A DNA stretch of 64,000 bases from Geoglobus acetivorans (GTDB lineage: Archaea; Halobacteriota; Archaeoglobi; Archaeoglobales; Archaeoglobaceae): positions 806,001 through 870,000 of the forward strand of contig NZ_CP087714.1 in NCBI RefSeq assembly GCF_039641995.1, written 5' to 3'. The notes below the pieces were generated by a model. It had not been told where the DNA came from and ran no database searches. It was given only the letters and a program-made list of their open reading frames with translations. Made by a program: the position numbers and the translations under genes. Position 1 is the stretch's first letter, and the number at the start of each line of letters is the position of its first letter. This document shows positions 43,484 through 52,014 of the stretch, piece after piece.

Positions 43484-44311
43484 ATGATACTCGTCAGGAG
43501 GGTGGATAGCTATGACAGGGTGGATAAATTCGTCAGAGAGGCCTTTGAACTCTTTAAACCCGAGTTTGAGCATGAAGTCATACTCAAGCCGAACTTTTTG
43601 AAGTTCAGCGATCCATCAGAGGGGTGTGTAACCCATCCCGATGTCGTTAAGGCTGTTGCAGGGTATTTAAAAAATCATGGACACGATGTGATCATTGCCG
43701 AGGGTGGCTTTTACAGGGAGGATGCGGATAAGTGCTTCGATTCTTTCGGTCTGAGAGATTACGGGGAGTGCATAAACGTAAACACGCAGAAGCTCGTAGA
43801 GCTTGATGTGGGTGGGAAGGCTCTCAAAACCGTTGAAGCCGGAGAGATTGCTTTAAAAGCCATGAGTGCGCCGTTTGTGAGCCTCCCCAAAATGAAGGTT
43901 CACACTCTTGCAACTGTAACTCTCGGAATAAAGAACAACATGGGCTTTTTGAAGAAACCAGCCTCGTACATGCACGTGAAAATAAATCAGAAGCTGGCAG
44001 ATCTGCTGAAAATTCTCAAACCGGCATTTGTAATCGCTGATGGTGTCATAGGTGGTGCTAACAGCGAGATGAAAACCGAGCCTGTAAATCACGGCGTTAT
44101 GGTTGCGGGAGACAACGTTATTGAGGTTGATGCTGCCTGTGCGTACCTCATGGGCTTCGAGCCGGAAAAGATCGGCCATATAAGAAAGGCGGCAGAGGAA
44201 TCTGGAGTAAACCTGAAAAATATAGAAGTTCGGGGGGACGATATTGAGAGTCTCAGGGTGAACTATAAAAGGAACTTTCTGGGACGGATAGCAGGGCATT
44301 TGGCGTGGTGA
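43484..44311 (+). CDS. DUF362 family protein
   Basis: The 275-residue protein matches DUF362: VILKPNFLKFSDPSEGCVTHPDVV (residues ~35-58, in parts ILKPNFLKFSD and GCVTHPDVVKAV), VSLPKMKVHTLATVTLGIKNNMG (~residues 132-154, in parts LPKMKVHTLATVTLGIKN) and IADGVIGG. The family is linked to cysteine-rich/Fe-S proteins, but activity is unknown. There is no ferredoxin domain here. Four bp separate it from moeA, so the genes are likely one operon. Confidence 0.87.
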   Translation: MILVRRVDSYDRVDKFVREAFELFKPEFEHEVILKPNFLKFSDPSEGCVTHPDVVKAVAGYLKNHGHDVIIAEGGFYREDADKCFDSFGLRDYGECINVNTQKLVELDVGGKALKTVEAGEIALKAMSAPFVSLPKMKVHTLATVTLGIKNNMGFLKKPASYMHVKINQKLADLLKILKPAFVIADGVIGGANSEMKTEPVNHGVMVAGDNVIEVDAACAYLMGFEPEKIGHIRKAAEESGVNLKNIEVRGDDIESLRVNYKRNFLGRIAGHLAW

Positions 44312-44315
44312 TCTG

Positions 44316-45923
44316 ATGAGGCGGTTGATTGAGGCTGAGGAGGCAAAGAGAATTCTTTCACAGGTCAGAATAGATTACGATGTTGTGGAGCTTTCAATTC
44401 TGGATGCGGTTGGAAAGGTTTCAGCTGAGAACGTGTTTTCCCCCATAAACCTTCCTCCTTTCAGCAGATCTCTGAGGGATGGTTATGCGGTCATGAGCGA
44501 CGATGTTTTCAATGCAACCGAACTGACTCCCGTAAAACTCGAAGTTGTGGGCAGGATCAATGCCGGTGAGGACAAAAGGTTAAGGATTGAGCATGGTAAG
44601 GCTGTGGAGGTTGCGACCGGGGCAGTTATGCCCGAAAATGCGGATTCGGTCGTGATGGTGGAAAACACATTTCAGGAAGGGAACGTGATTTTCGTAAAAA
44701 AGGCTGTCTCTCCTAAGGAGAATGTCATGCTTGAGGGGGCAGACGTCCAGCAGGGAGAACTTCTGCTGCGAGAGGGAGAGATTATTGACGGAATTAAGGC
44801 GGGCTTGCTTGCAGGTGCTGGGATTGGGGCTGTAAGAGTAAAGAACATGAGAATCGGAATAATATCGACGGGAGATGAGCTGGTTGAACCTGGAAAACCG
44901 CTCTCTCCGGGAAAAATTTACAACGTGAACAGTTACACGCTCTACAGTGAGGTGAAATCCCTCGGAGCAGAACCGGTCCTTTTCGGGATTGTGGGAGATT
45001 CGAGGGACGAGCTTGAGAACTCTTTAATTGCTGCCGCTGAGAGATGTCATGCGATAATCACCTCCGGCTCCACCTCGGCCGGAAAGGGGGATCTGCTTTA
45101 CAGAATTGCCGAAAATCGTGGCGGGATGGTTTTTCACGGCGTGAGGGTTAAGCCGGGCAAGCCATTTTTCTATGCAGAATTTGAGGGCAAACCCCTGTTT
45201 GGCCTGCCCGGGTTCCCCACCTCGTGCCTGACGATCTTCAGGGAGTTTGTAGCTGAGGTTATGGCCAGAAATCTGGGCTACCGGCTTAAGCCAAAAACGA
45301 TGCGGGGGTTTGTGGCCAGGAGGATTTACTCCGAGGGTAGAAGAGAGCTTTTGCCTGTTTTTGTAGCAGGAAACAGAATTTTCCCTGTGGAGAAAGGTTC
45401 GGGAGCGATAACTTCGCTAAGCGAGGCGACAGCCTATCTCGAGATTGAGGAGGGCGAAGAAATCATTGAGAAAGGATCAGAGAGGGAGGTAAAGCTTTTT
45501 GGAGAAGTATATGACTACGTTTTCGGCGGACTGGATGTGATGGACCTGATTGAGGTTGAGGGCAGGGTTAAAAGAGCTTACGTGAAGCCGGAGCTTGCCG
45601 CACTCGAATTTACAAGGAAGAATTTTGATGCCGTCTTTTTCAGAGGTGATGACTTCTCGGTTGAGTATGGTTTTGCGGGCAGGGATGGTAAAGTGGGGGC
45701 GGTAGCCGGTTACGGAATAGATGCCGATTTCATGGCGAAAAATCATGAGCAGCTGATAAATCTGCTGAAAACGGGAATTGTGGATGGGGCATACATTCTG
45801 AAACCCTTTGCGGATAAGCATGGCGTTGAGATTGAAATCGTTGGAGAGGTGAGTTTGGGGTTCAGAGCGATCGAGAAACTGGAGGGAACCATAAGGCGTC
45901 AGATCGACCTTCTCACGAAATAA
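44316..45923 (+). CDS. moeA: Molybdopterin molybdenumtransferase MoeA with C-terminal extension
   Basis: The first ~400 residues are MoeA: INLPPFSRSLRDGYAV (residues ~46-61), ATGAVMPENADSVVMVE, GIISTGDELVEPG (~residues 187-199), ITSGSTSAGKGDLLY and FGLPGFPTSCLTIF. It inserts Mo or W into adenylylated molybdopterin. The last ~130 residues are an extra domain (AYVKPELAALEFTRKNFDAV ... KLEGTIRRQIDLL), similar in place to the PBP-like extension of some archaeal MoeA proteins but shorter. Its 3' end overlaps the convergent nuclease gene by 25 bp. Confidence 0.92.
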   Translation: MRRLIEAEEAKRILSQVRIDYDVVELSILDAVGKVSAENVFSPINLPPFSRSLRDGYAVMSDDVFNATELTPVKLEVVGRINAGEDKRLRIEHGKAVEVATGAVMPENADSVVMVENTFQEGNVIFVKKAVSPKENVMLEGADVQQGELLLREGEIIDGIKAGLLAGAGIGAVRVKNMRIGIISTGDELVEPGKPLSPGKIYNVNSYTLYSEVKSLGAEPVLFGIVGDSRDELENSLIAAAERCHAIITSGSTSAGKGDLLYRIAENRGGMVFHGVRVKPGKPFFYAEFEGKPLFGLPGFPTSCLTIFREFVAEVMARNLGYRLKPKTMRGFVARRIYSEGRRELLPVFVAGNRIFPVEKGSGAITSLSEATAYLEIEEGEEIIEKGSEREVKLFGEVYDYVFGGLDVMDLIEVEGRVKRAYVKPELAALEFTRKNFDAVFFRGDDFSVEYGFAGRDGKVGAVAGYGIDADFMAKNHEQLINLLKTGIVDGAYILKPFADKHGVEIEIVGEVSLGFRAIEKLEGTIRRQIDLLTK

Positions 45924-47270
45924 AACGCAATCAGGAGCGTGAGACCAAGAAGCGAGAGTGACAATATTGGGTTAATCTCGGCTCTCCTTTCCCAGTCGCC
46001 CTCAAAAACGTCTTTCATGAACCTGCTAACTTCATCGCTCTCTATTACTACCGCAATTTCCCTGTTGAGCTTCAATCCGTACTTGTTGAAATTTGCAGAG
46101 GTAATCAGAACCTTTCCTTCAGTAATCAGGTACTTGCCATGTAGCTCGTCGAACTCGGGAGACCTCACGATTTTGGCTGAAACGTTTGGAATGCTGTTCA
46201 GAAACTCTTCAACCTCTCTGTTTCTATTGTAATCGTTCAGCATCACCCTGACCTCGTTGCTTTTTCGAGGCGTTGATGATGGCATTGAGGAGTGGGGACT
46301 CATCTGAAAACCATTCAAAGTCTATGTACGGGACGGCGATGTAAAGGAAGCCTTCAGAACTCTCCATGAAATCGAAGACCGGATTGGAATCAGGAAGTAC
46401 ATGAAGCTCGACATAACTTTCAAACTGCAGCTCTCTCCCTTTTCCCTCGCTGTAACCCCCTTCCACGTTCGATACCCTTCCGGGTTTTGTTTCATATTTG
46501 AGGTCGTTTCTGAAGACTTTTTCAAGGAATCTGGAAAACTTGGGGCTGTACAGCTCAACGATGACTCCTCTGTTGTCCCACTTCCAGTTTTCTGTGGTTA
46601 TTACTGTCCTGTTCCCCGCAACAGCAAACTTGTAATGGAAGTTTCTGTAGGGCCCCTCGAGAAAGTGGAAGCGGTATTTTTTCGACAGGGTAATCTCCTC
46701 TGATGGCAGGCCCCCGACTGGAGTTGCATCTACAATGAACTCAAAATCACCCCTGAATTTGTCTCTGGTTACCGTATATGATGCGACAATTCCCTTTCCA
46801 TCCAGAACGTATTTTGAAGGTGTTATGATTATCCTGCCCTCGACAAAATCCGATTCAGGCTCGAAGCTGCTCCAGTCTTCGTATCTGAAGTCCCATCCCC
46901 TCTCCGTTCTGAAGTAAACCACTCCTGAGTCCTTGTATTCCTCACTCCAGTCGAAACTTATGGCTTTGCTGTCACAGAGAAGCACGACCTCTTCACCGCT
47001 GTTGGAGAGCCTGATCCCCTCAAAATCAGGCTCAAATCCGTAATACTGCCTGAATGCGGTTTTGTTGTTTGCGATGTAGTGAACACCCGCGCTCAGGTTG
47101 AACGTGCTTTCGTGGTCTGTCAGCGTGCAGTTTTCGCTGCATCCCACCTTGACGTATTCCCTGCCGTCGTCTCCGTAAGGGTTGGGCAGCACTTCGAGAA
47201 TTTCGCAGGCTGAGGTTTTGAAGACCATCAGAAAAATGATCATGGCTGCTGCAAGCTCAGCCAATTTCAT
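45899..47270 (-). pseudogene. Secreted LTD + phospholipase-D-type nuclease, interrupted by one frameshift
   Basis: Two minus-strand frames (46224-47270 and 45899-46318) join into one ~456-residue protein if one base is removed from the five-A run at 46261-46265. Order: signal peptide (residues 1-~21), lamin-tail-like domain (ILEVLPNPYGDDGREYVKVG ... GEEVVLLC), two HKD-type halves (FHYKFAVAGNRTVITTENW; HGKYLITEGKVLITSANF) and a C-terminal membrane helix. It would be an outer-surface nuclease or phospholipase. Either a true frameshift, a programmed slip or a base-calling error explains the break. The start overlaps mptA by 14 bp. Confidence 0.8.
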
Positions 47271-48174
47271 TCCTCAGCTCTCCCATGGTTGCGTAACGTT
47301 CCGCAACAACATCGTGCTGGTGAATGCTTTCCTCATTTATCTGCCGGAAATAGAGGATGGCATCATCTGGAGCGTCCGAGAACTTTTCAACCGCCTTTTT
47401 CGCCATCAGTCTAACGGCATCCTCTACGAATCGGGGGTTGAAGTGTGCCTCTTTTACCACCTCAAGCTCGTCGCTTCTCTTGAGGATTTCGTATATCTCG
47501 TGACTCATCCCGGATTTTGCCACCTCTATTATTTCCTCAATCCTGGGTCTGAAGTCCTCTCTCACTTCCACCTTGACAAAGCCCCGTCCTCGCTGGTTGT
47601 GGGATGCGAACGGGACTATTTTCATGATTTCAGATATCTGATCTGCTGTGAAGCCTGCCTTCTCGAGCTGCTCTGCGGCATACGCCCTCACAAGCTCCTG
47701 AGCGCACGGACAGACCGTGATGCCGTAAACCTCTGCCCCCACGAACAGCTTTTTACCTCCATCCCTCCGCTTAACCGCCTCACTGTATATCCTCACGACC
47801 TCCTGAGTTTTCTGGTCTGAGGCGGGAGTTCGCTTCCTCAGTATGTACTCTGCTTCCATCAGAACCTCTGCTTTCGTTGCGTACTCGTGTCTCCTGAGCA
47901 GCTCATCTACAATCCTCTCATTGAGTTCTTCTATATTCTCGACCGGATTGCGGGTGAGATTCTCGATGACCTCATCGACTGCCTCAAAATTTCTGCTCAA
48001 ATTGACGCCCTTTCTCGTGGATGGCAGGTCAACAAACACCTCAAAAGTGGCTATGAGAATTACGGGCCTTTTCCCCTCTCTCTTCACCTGCACGAGCTTT
48101 CTTATGCCCTTGGCTCCCACTCTGCTGAGGCCAAGTTCAATTTCGGGCTTTGAAAGCTGGACATCCGGGAGCAT
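47257..48174 (-). CDS. mptA: GTP cyclohydrolase IV (MptA)
   Basis: The 305-residue protein opens GTP to 7,8-dihydroneopterin 2',3'-cyclic phosphate, the first step of tetrahydromethanopterin synthesis. It has [17 protein letters not shown] (residues ~4-20), [17 protein letters not shown] (~residues 141-157), [16 protein letters not shown] with the metal His, and [19 protein letters not shown]. Length is normal for MptA/FolE2. A GGGG-TGATAAA-CCCC hairpin (48180-48194) lies just upstream of the ATG. Presence of this gene points to a methanopterin-using archaeon. Confidence 0.94.
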   Translation of the reverse strand: MLPDVQLSKPEIELGLSRVGAKGIRKLVQVKREGKRPVILIATFEVFVDLPSTRKGVNLSRNFEAVDEVIENLTRNPVENIEELNERIVDELLRRHEYATKAEVLMEAEYILRKRTPASDQKTQEVVRIYSEAVKRRDGGKKLFVGAEVYGITVCPCAQELVRAYAAEQLEKAGFTADQISEIMKIVPFASHNQRGRGFVKVEVREDFRPRIEEIIEVAKSGMSHEIYEILKRSDELEVVKEAHFNPRFVEDAVRLMAKKAVEKFSDAPDDAILYFRQINEESIHQHDVVAERYATMGELRNEIG

Positions 48175-48245
48175 TATAAGGGGTGATAAACCCCGAAAGG
48201 TTAAAATCTTTGCTATTTATTCTAAAATAATAACTGACCTGTTAC

Positions 48246-48299
48246 ATCTGTGATGTGTATATATCTGTGATCTGTTTTGGCTCCACCGGCAATCCGGTG
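48246..48299. promoter_or_regulatory. Direct repeat and hairpin upstream of the pilin promoter
   Basis: ATCTGTGAT occurs at 48246-48254 and again at 48263-48271, and a perfect 6-bp hairpin, CACCGG-CAAT-CCGGTG, spans 48284-48299. They lie 20-75 bases upstream of the pilin TATA box. They may bind a regulator, or the hairpin may be an upstream terminator. Confidence 0.35.
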
Positions 48300-48318
48300 A
48301 TGATAATGATGGGAAAAG

Positions 48319-48326
48319 TTTAAATG
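48319..48326 (+). promoter_or_regulatory. BRE/TATA promoter of the pilin-like gene
   Basis: GGAAAAG (BRE) adjoins TTTAAATG (48319-48326), about 43 bases before the ATG at 48369; the predicted ~20-base leader includes AGAGGTGATG as ribosome-binding site. Confidence 0.6.
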
Positions 48327-48368
48327 TTTGTTGGTTACACATTTACTCTTGCAGAAGAGGTGATGCGA

Positions 48369-48830
48369 ATGAAACTGTTTAGGGATGAGAAGGGTGTATC
48401 GCCTGTTATAGGCGTAATTTTAATGGTGGCAATAACGGTTATACTGGCGGCAGTGATTGCGAGCTTCGTGTTCGGACTGGGAAGCAAGGCACCAAAGAGT
48501 GCACCGCAGGCGCAGCTTGTTGTGGTAAAGGCAGTTAATGGTTCTGCTAAAGACTATGTTTTGATCGATCACCAGGGAGGAGAGAGCATATACCTTCCGG
48601 ATATAAAAGTGGTTATATCCAACTCAAGTGCTTCGAAAGTTATTACTCCGTCAAAGGGAGATGTTTCAATCAATGTTACTGAAGATGATTACTTTGAGGT
48701 TGGAGAGCGGCTTAACATAACCTTCAACAAAGACTTAGCAAATGAAGGCGATACAATTAATGTAAAATTGATACATGCACCATCTAATCAGCCGATATTG
48801 AGTGCAGATGTTAAAGTAAGATCATCGTAA
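48369..48830 (+). CDS. Archaeal type IV pilin-like protein
   Basis: The 153-residue protein has the archaeal pilin N-terminus: KLFRDEKGVSPVIGVILMVA (residues 2-21), a class III signal cut after EKG, followed by the hydrophobic helix VAITVILAAVIASFVFGLG. The outer domain (~115 residues) is rich in beta strands and has N-x-S/T sites (e.g. NSSAS, NVT). The prepilin peptidase would cleave it before assembly. The ATG at 48369 gives ideal spacing from GAGGTGA; 48363 is the alternative. The pilus ATPase at 4005 may use it. Confidence 0.9.
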   Translation: MKLFRDEKGVSPVIGVILMVAITVILAAVIASFVFGLGSKAPKSAPQAQLVVVKAVNGSAKDYVLIDHQGGESIYLPDIKVVISNSSASKVITPSKGDVSINVTEDDYFEVGERLNITFNKDLANEGDTINVKLIHAPSNQPILSADVKVRSS

Positions 48831-49189
48831 ATACCTCTAATCTTTTTTCGGAAACAGTTTACTTTTTTCTGCATGAGGGAGTATGGATATTTATTTTGGT
48901 TTTATGATTCTCACTGTCTAAAGAGATCTTCCAAAGTTACTTACAAAAGGAAATAATCAGTATAAATCCAAAAAATCTGGTAGGAATCACAAACCTTATC
49001 TGAGGTTTCAATGCACGTGCTGCTCTCAGTCCCGTGCAATGCGGACAGATGCCGTTGCTTTTATCCACAAAACTCTTTGAATTTTCAAGTCCGTAATAAG
49101 TTCGGGTGGAAACAGAGTTTGATGTCATTCCGGATGCCATTCGGAATACATCCAGAAAACAGAAAATCGAGGTGGATAAAATCATCTTT

Positions 49190-49345
49190 CGCCTCGGAAG
49201 CGATGGGAGATTGCAGACAAACTCAGACTGGGATATGCTGCAAAACTCTCCAGCCAGCTTTGAACAGAAACAAATGAACTCCTGAACGGAAACCTGTTAA
49301 AGAACCTCTTTGTTCTTCCCTTCAGAAGAAGGATCTTTTAACTGA
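49190..49345 (-). mobile_element. Transposase C-terminal remnant A (IS6-like DDE type)
   Basis: The minus strand reads LLLKGRTKRFFNRFPFRSS then FVSVQSWLESFAAYPSLSL, the usual C-terminus of archaeal IS6-like transposases, but there is no upstream part or start. It resembles remnants B (49985) and C (50940). The rest of 48831-49466 holds no gene that I can support. Confidence 0.6.
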
Positions 49346-49466
49346 ATTTCTCTTTTCAAAGCTTGTGATTGGCATGCTGAGAATTATATAGCTCTCGATC
49401 TCTGCTTGTAGAAGGCAATTGCTGAAGGCAACAGTTTTATAAAGTACCAAAACCAGAACATCTATC

Positions 49467-49694
49467 GTGACAACGCTGACAGCTCTGGTATGGAAGGAAG
49501 GAGATCAGTACGTTTCAAAATGCCCTGAGCTTGAGGTTGCGAGCTGTGGTGATACAATAGAGGAGGCTCTGGAGAACCTCAAGGAGGCCGTGGAGCTATA
49601 CATCGAGAACGCAAAGGAGCTCGTCATACCTGATGATGCGCTTGAAGCTGTTTTCAGCAAGAAGTTTGCGACAACATTTGAGGTTACTATTTGA
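49467..49694 (+). CDS. HicB-family antitoxin
   Basis: The 75-residue protein is a HicB-type antitoxin: TALVWKEGDQYVSKCPELEVASCGDTIEEALENLKEAVELYIE (in parts, EGDQYVSKCPELEVASCG and EALENLKEAVELY) and the start of a degenerate RNase-H-like fold. HicB neutralises the HicA mRNA interferase. It uses a GTG start ~25-30 bases beyond the TATA-like TTTTATAAAG (49435-49444), so is leaderless. Unusually, the hicA-like gene is convergent and broken. Confidence 0.87.
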   Translation: MTTLTALVWKEGDQYVSKCPELEVASCGDTIEEALENLKEAVELYIENAKELVIPDDALEAVFSKKFATTFEVTI

Positions 49695-49927
49695 GGAGTT
49701 CCAGAAATTCATCCTTGCTTAATCCCGCCTGTTTTAAAATTGACAGGAGTGTACCTTTTGGAATGTTCTTTTTCCTCGGAATTATCACCAGCCTGTGGCT
49801 TCCGTCCTCATCCACTCTGTACATGGCAATGTGGCTGCCCTTGCCTCTTTTCGGTGCGTAAACGAATCCAGCTTTTTGATAAAGCCCTTATGACATCGCT
49901 GTAAGACATTGCTGGCAGTTTAGCCAT
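49687..49927 (-). pseudogene. HicA-like toxin gene with one frameshift
   Basis: Reading from ATG 49927, MAKLPAMSYSDVIRALSK continues, after removing one base from the five-A run at 49873-49877, as AGFVYAPKRGKGSHIAMYRV then DEDGSHRLVIIPRKKNIP to LKQAGLSKDEFLELLK. The 241-bp span fits 79 residues plus one extra base. The conserved Gly-Ser-His (GSHIAMYR) is the HicA active site. It overlaps the hicB end by 8 bp on the opposite strand. Without a frameshift the toxin would stop after ~40 residues, so it is inactive unless slippage occurs. Confidence 0.78.
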
Positions 49928-49984
49928 GAAGTTTTAACCAAAATAAGCAAATAAAACAGTTATGGAATGTTAACGCTCTCAAAC

Positions 49985-50075
49985 TCTTTCAGTCAAAATC
50001 AAAATGACCATTGAGAAGAACTTGCTAAAAACATCTTCGTTCTCCCCTCAAAAGAAAGAGAGATTTCTCCGTTAT
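49985..50075 (-). mobile_element. Transposase remnant B
   Basis: The minus strand aligns by eye with remnant A (base pattern GGGGAGAACGAAGATGTTTT vs GGGAAGAACAAAGAGGTTCT), but all frames are broken. It is a short, more diverged copy of the same transposase C-terminus. Confidence 0.4.
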
Positions 50076-50134
50076 ATGTCCTTTTTTACTCCAACCCAAC
50101 TTCTCCAAATCCCACTTAATCAAGTTTGATCTCG

Positions 50135-50569
50135 CTACTCCATTTCCCTTAACCGTTCTGCAGCTTTTTCAAATTCCTCAATCAAATAATACGCTTCCAC
50201 TCCAGCCTTCTTGGCATTGCTCGCCATAACCCTATCGTTGGTGATCAGAATCGAGTTCGTTAACCTGGCTGTCGCTATGAAGTAAGCGTCAGCTGCTCTT
50301 GGATGAATGTGCTCTGCTATTCTGAAAGCCTCCTCGAATATCGTATCTTCAGGGAGTAAAACGAAATCTGCCGTTAACCTAACCACATCCAGCTTGGGAA
50401 TGGTCATACCCAGCCTTCTCGCTACAGCTACGAACTCGATAAGAAGAATTCTTGGTGCGAATACCCTGAGCCCCCTCAGGAGTTTAAGAGTTTCCTTGGC
50501 GATATTATTTCTCATAACGTCTTTCTCGAATACGTAATCAATCAATACAGAAGTGTCAATAACGATCAT
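50135..50569 (-). CDS. PIN-domain toxin VapC
   Basis: The 144-residue protein has a PIN fold with the acidic residues in [15 protein letters not shown] (residues ~3-17), [27 protein letters not shown] (~residues 90-104) and SILITND. VapC toxins are Mg-dependent RNases that cut tRNA or rRNA. The upstream gene is a DUF104 antitoxin, overlapping by 14 bp, so the pair is a VapBC-type module. It is intact, unlike its neighbours. Confidence 0.92.
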   Translation of the reverse strand: MIVIDTSVLIDYVFEKDVMRNNIAKETLKLLRGLRVFAPRILLIEFVAVARRLGMTIPKLDVVRLTADFVLLPEDTIFEEAFRIAEHIHPRAADAYFIATARLTNSILITNDRVMASNAKKAGVEAYYLIEEFEKAAERLREME

Positions 50570-50768
50570 TCCTAACCTCCTCTAAAACTTTGAAGGCATT
50601 GTGAACCTTTGGAGCCTTCCTTTCGAGCTCTTCTAATACTCGATAAAATCTATCACCAATCCTTTTCTCTTTTATCTCAATCTCTACGATTTCTCCTTCC
50701 CTCAAGTCAACATTCTCAAGGGGTTTAAATACTCCATTCTCATACACCACCTCGATAACCTTTGCCAT
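50556..50768 (-). CDS. DUF104 (AF2212-type) antitoxin
   Basis: The 70-residue protein shows [20 protein letters not shown] (residues 3-22) and [15 protein letters not shown], the antitoxin DUF104 pattern of Archaeoglobus proteins next to VapC. The start at 50768 (MAKVIEV) matches the family; the longer frame to 50852 has no such similarity. It overlaps vapC by 14 bp and is expected to bind and inhibit it. Confidence 0.9.
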   Translation of the reverse strand: MAKVIEVVYENGVFKPLENVDLREGEIVEIEIKEKRIGDRFYRVLEELERKAPKVHNAFKVLEEVRNDRY

Positions 50769-50939
50769 GTTGTTGAATTCGACTCGAAAATTCAAATACC
50801 TTTTGTCGAATTGAGTATAACCACTCCATCTGACTTTTCTGTCATCATTCACTGGAATTTCGATGCTGTGGAAATTGTGAAAGTCAATACAGAATTTGTT
50901 TTAGCCAAGTCCTTCACGGCACTGTCAAACTAACGCCCC

Positions 50940-51535
50940 CAGATTGTACAACCCCACAAAACTCTCCAGCCAGCTCTGAACTGAACGAAAAGAACTATTA
51001 AAAGAAATCTATTCCAGAACCTTTTAATCCCGTTCTTCAGCAGGAAAAAGAGCCCTTCAACAGCATTTTTGCATCCAAAGTTTCATACCTATAACTCAGC
51101 CCCAGTCTTTGCAGAGCCCACCTGTACCAAGGTCTTCTATCAACAACCACTTCCGGCTTGTTCTCCAGCATTTCAGCACTTTTCTGAGAAAAAACATAGG
51201 CGTGAATGCTTGGTCTCCTTTCACTTGCCCAGATAAAACATACACTCTTCCGCATCCACATCTATCGCACCCCAGGTGAAATCTGTCTGTTTTTCAGCTT
51301 TAACTTAGTCTTATCTATTGCTATCAGCCTCTCCATCTTCTTTTTGGGTGGTTTCAGAATTCTTTTAATCCTGTGGTAGTAGATTCTTGCTGATTCATGG
51401 CTTATCTGCTGGAAAATAAAGCTGAGAGTATTTTTAATTCTGTCTTCTTCCTGTTCCTTCGAAAGAGTTTTTTAGCTTTGATTTCTTCCATTAGCTGGGT
51501 TATTAGAGTGTGCATGTGTTTTGTTCGAGTTTTTT
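50940..51535 (-). mobile_element. Broken transposase gene (IS6-like DDE), remnant C
   Basis: Frames on the minus strand join to HESARIYYHRIKRILKPPKK, KMERLIAIDKTKLKLKNRQI, GAIDVDAEECMFYLGK, WASERRPSIHAYVFSQKSAE, PEVVVDRRPWYRWALQRLGL, and NAVEGLFFLLKNGIKRFWNR. This is the order of an IS6-like DDE transposase (D in AIDVDAE, D in VVVDRRPWY), with at least three frame changes and no intact start, so it is inactive. No terminal repeats were found by eye. 50853-50939 is otherwise empty. Confidence 0.75.
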
Positions 51536-51606
51536 ATTTTTAATGGCATTCTTGACAACCCCCAGCTTCAGAAATGTATTTATTGAATTCTGACCAAAAA
51601 TTAAAC

Positions 51607-51822
51607 ATGGCTGAAACCCTGACACTCATCAGAGAAATCAGAGAGATGAAGAAAAAACTGGATGAGATTGAAAAAACTCTCATTCTGCAGCTGACAGAAA
51701 AAGAAAGGGCAGAGATAATCTCTGATGGGAAGTACAGGGAACTCGTTAAAAAAGCTGAACATTTAAAAAAGCATCCAGAGGACGGATTGAGCGTTGAAGA
51801 GGCAATCAGAGAGCTGGAATAG
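51607..51822 (+). CDS. RelB-like antitoxin
   Basis: The 71-residue helical, charged protein (TLTLIREIREMKKKLDEIEK, then SVEEAIRELE at the end) looks like a RelB/ParD-type antitoxin and is followed 2 bp later by a RelE-like frame. The ATG at 51607 lies ~26 bases after a TATA-like GTATTTATTGA (51573-51582), so a leaderless start is likely; the ATG at 51574 overlaps that element and is rejected. Confidence 0.65.
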   Translation: MAETLTLIREIREMKKKLDEIEKTLILQLTEKERAEIISDGKYRELVKKAEHLKKHPEDGLSVEEAIRELE

Positions 51823-51824
51823 GT

Positions 51825-51974
51825 ATGTATACTGTCATAGTTAGCAAAGAGGTTACTAAGCTATCCAAGAAAATTCTGAAACCAGGTCAAAGAAGAAAGC
51901 TTGCAGAATTTTTGAGATCTCCCGAAGAAAACCCATTTCCAAAGCCACCTTACGATGTTAAACCCATTAACTGA
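51825..51974 (+). pseudogene. Truncated RelE-like toxin gene
   Basis: The 49-codon frame MYTVIVSKEVTKLSKKILKP ... PEENPFPKPPYDVKP ends where an intact RelE continues with the catalytic beta-strands. It is about half the usual ~85 residues. Loss of the C-terminal active site leaves it probably inactive. It follows the RelB-like gene directly. Confidence 0.65.
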
Positions 51975-52014
51975 CAGGAATACAAATGATAACTCAAATT
52001 ATCATAACGGCGGT

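Noticed and set aside
48324-48368. Longer N-terminus for the pilin-like protein
   Set aside because: The upstream start lies within the TATA box, and the pilin signal must begin near KLFRDEKG.
50940-51535. Intact IS element
   Set aside because: The transposase has several frame changes and no terminal inverted repeats were found by eye.
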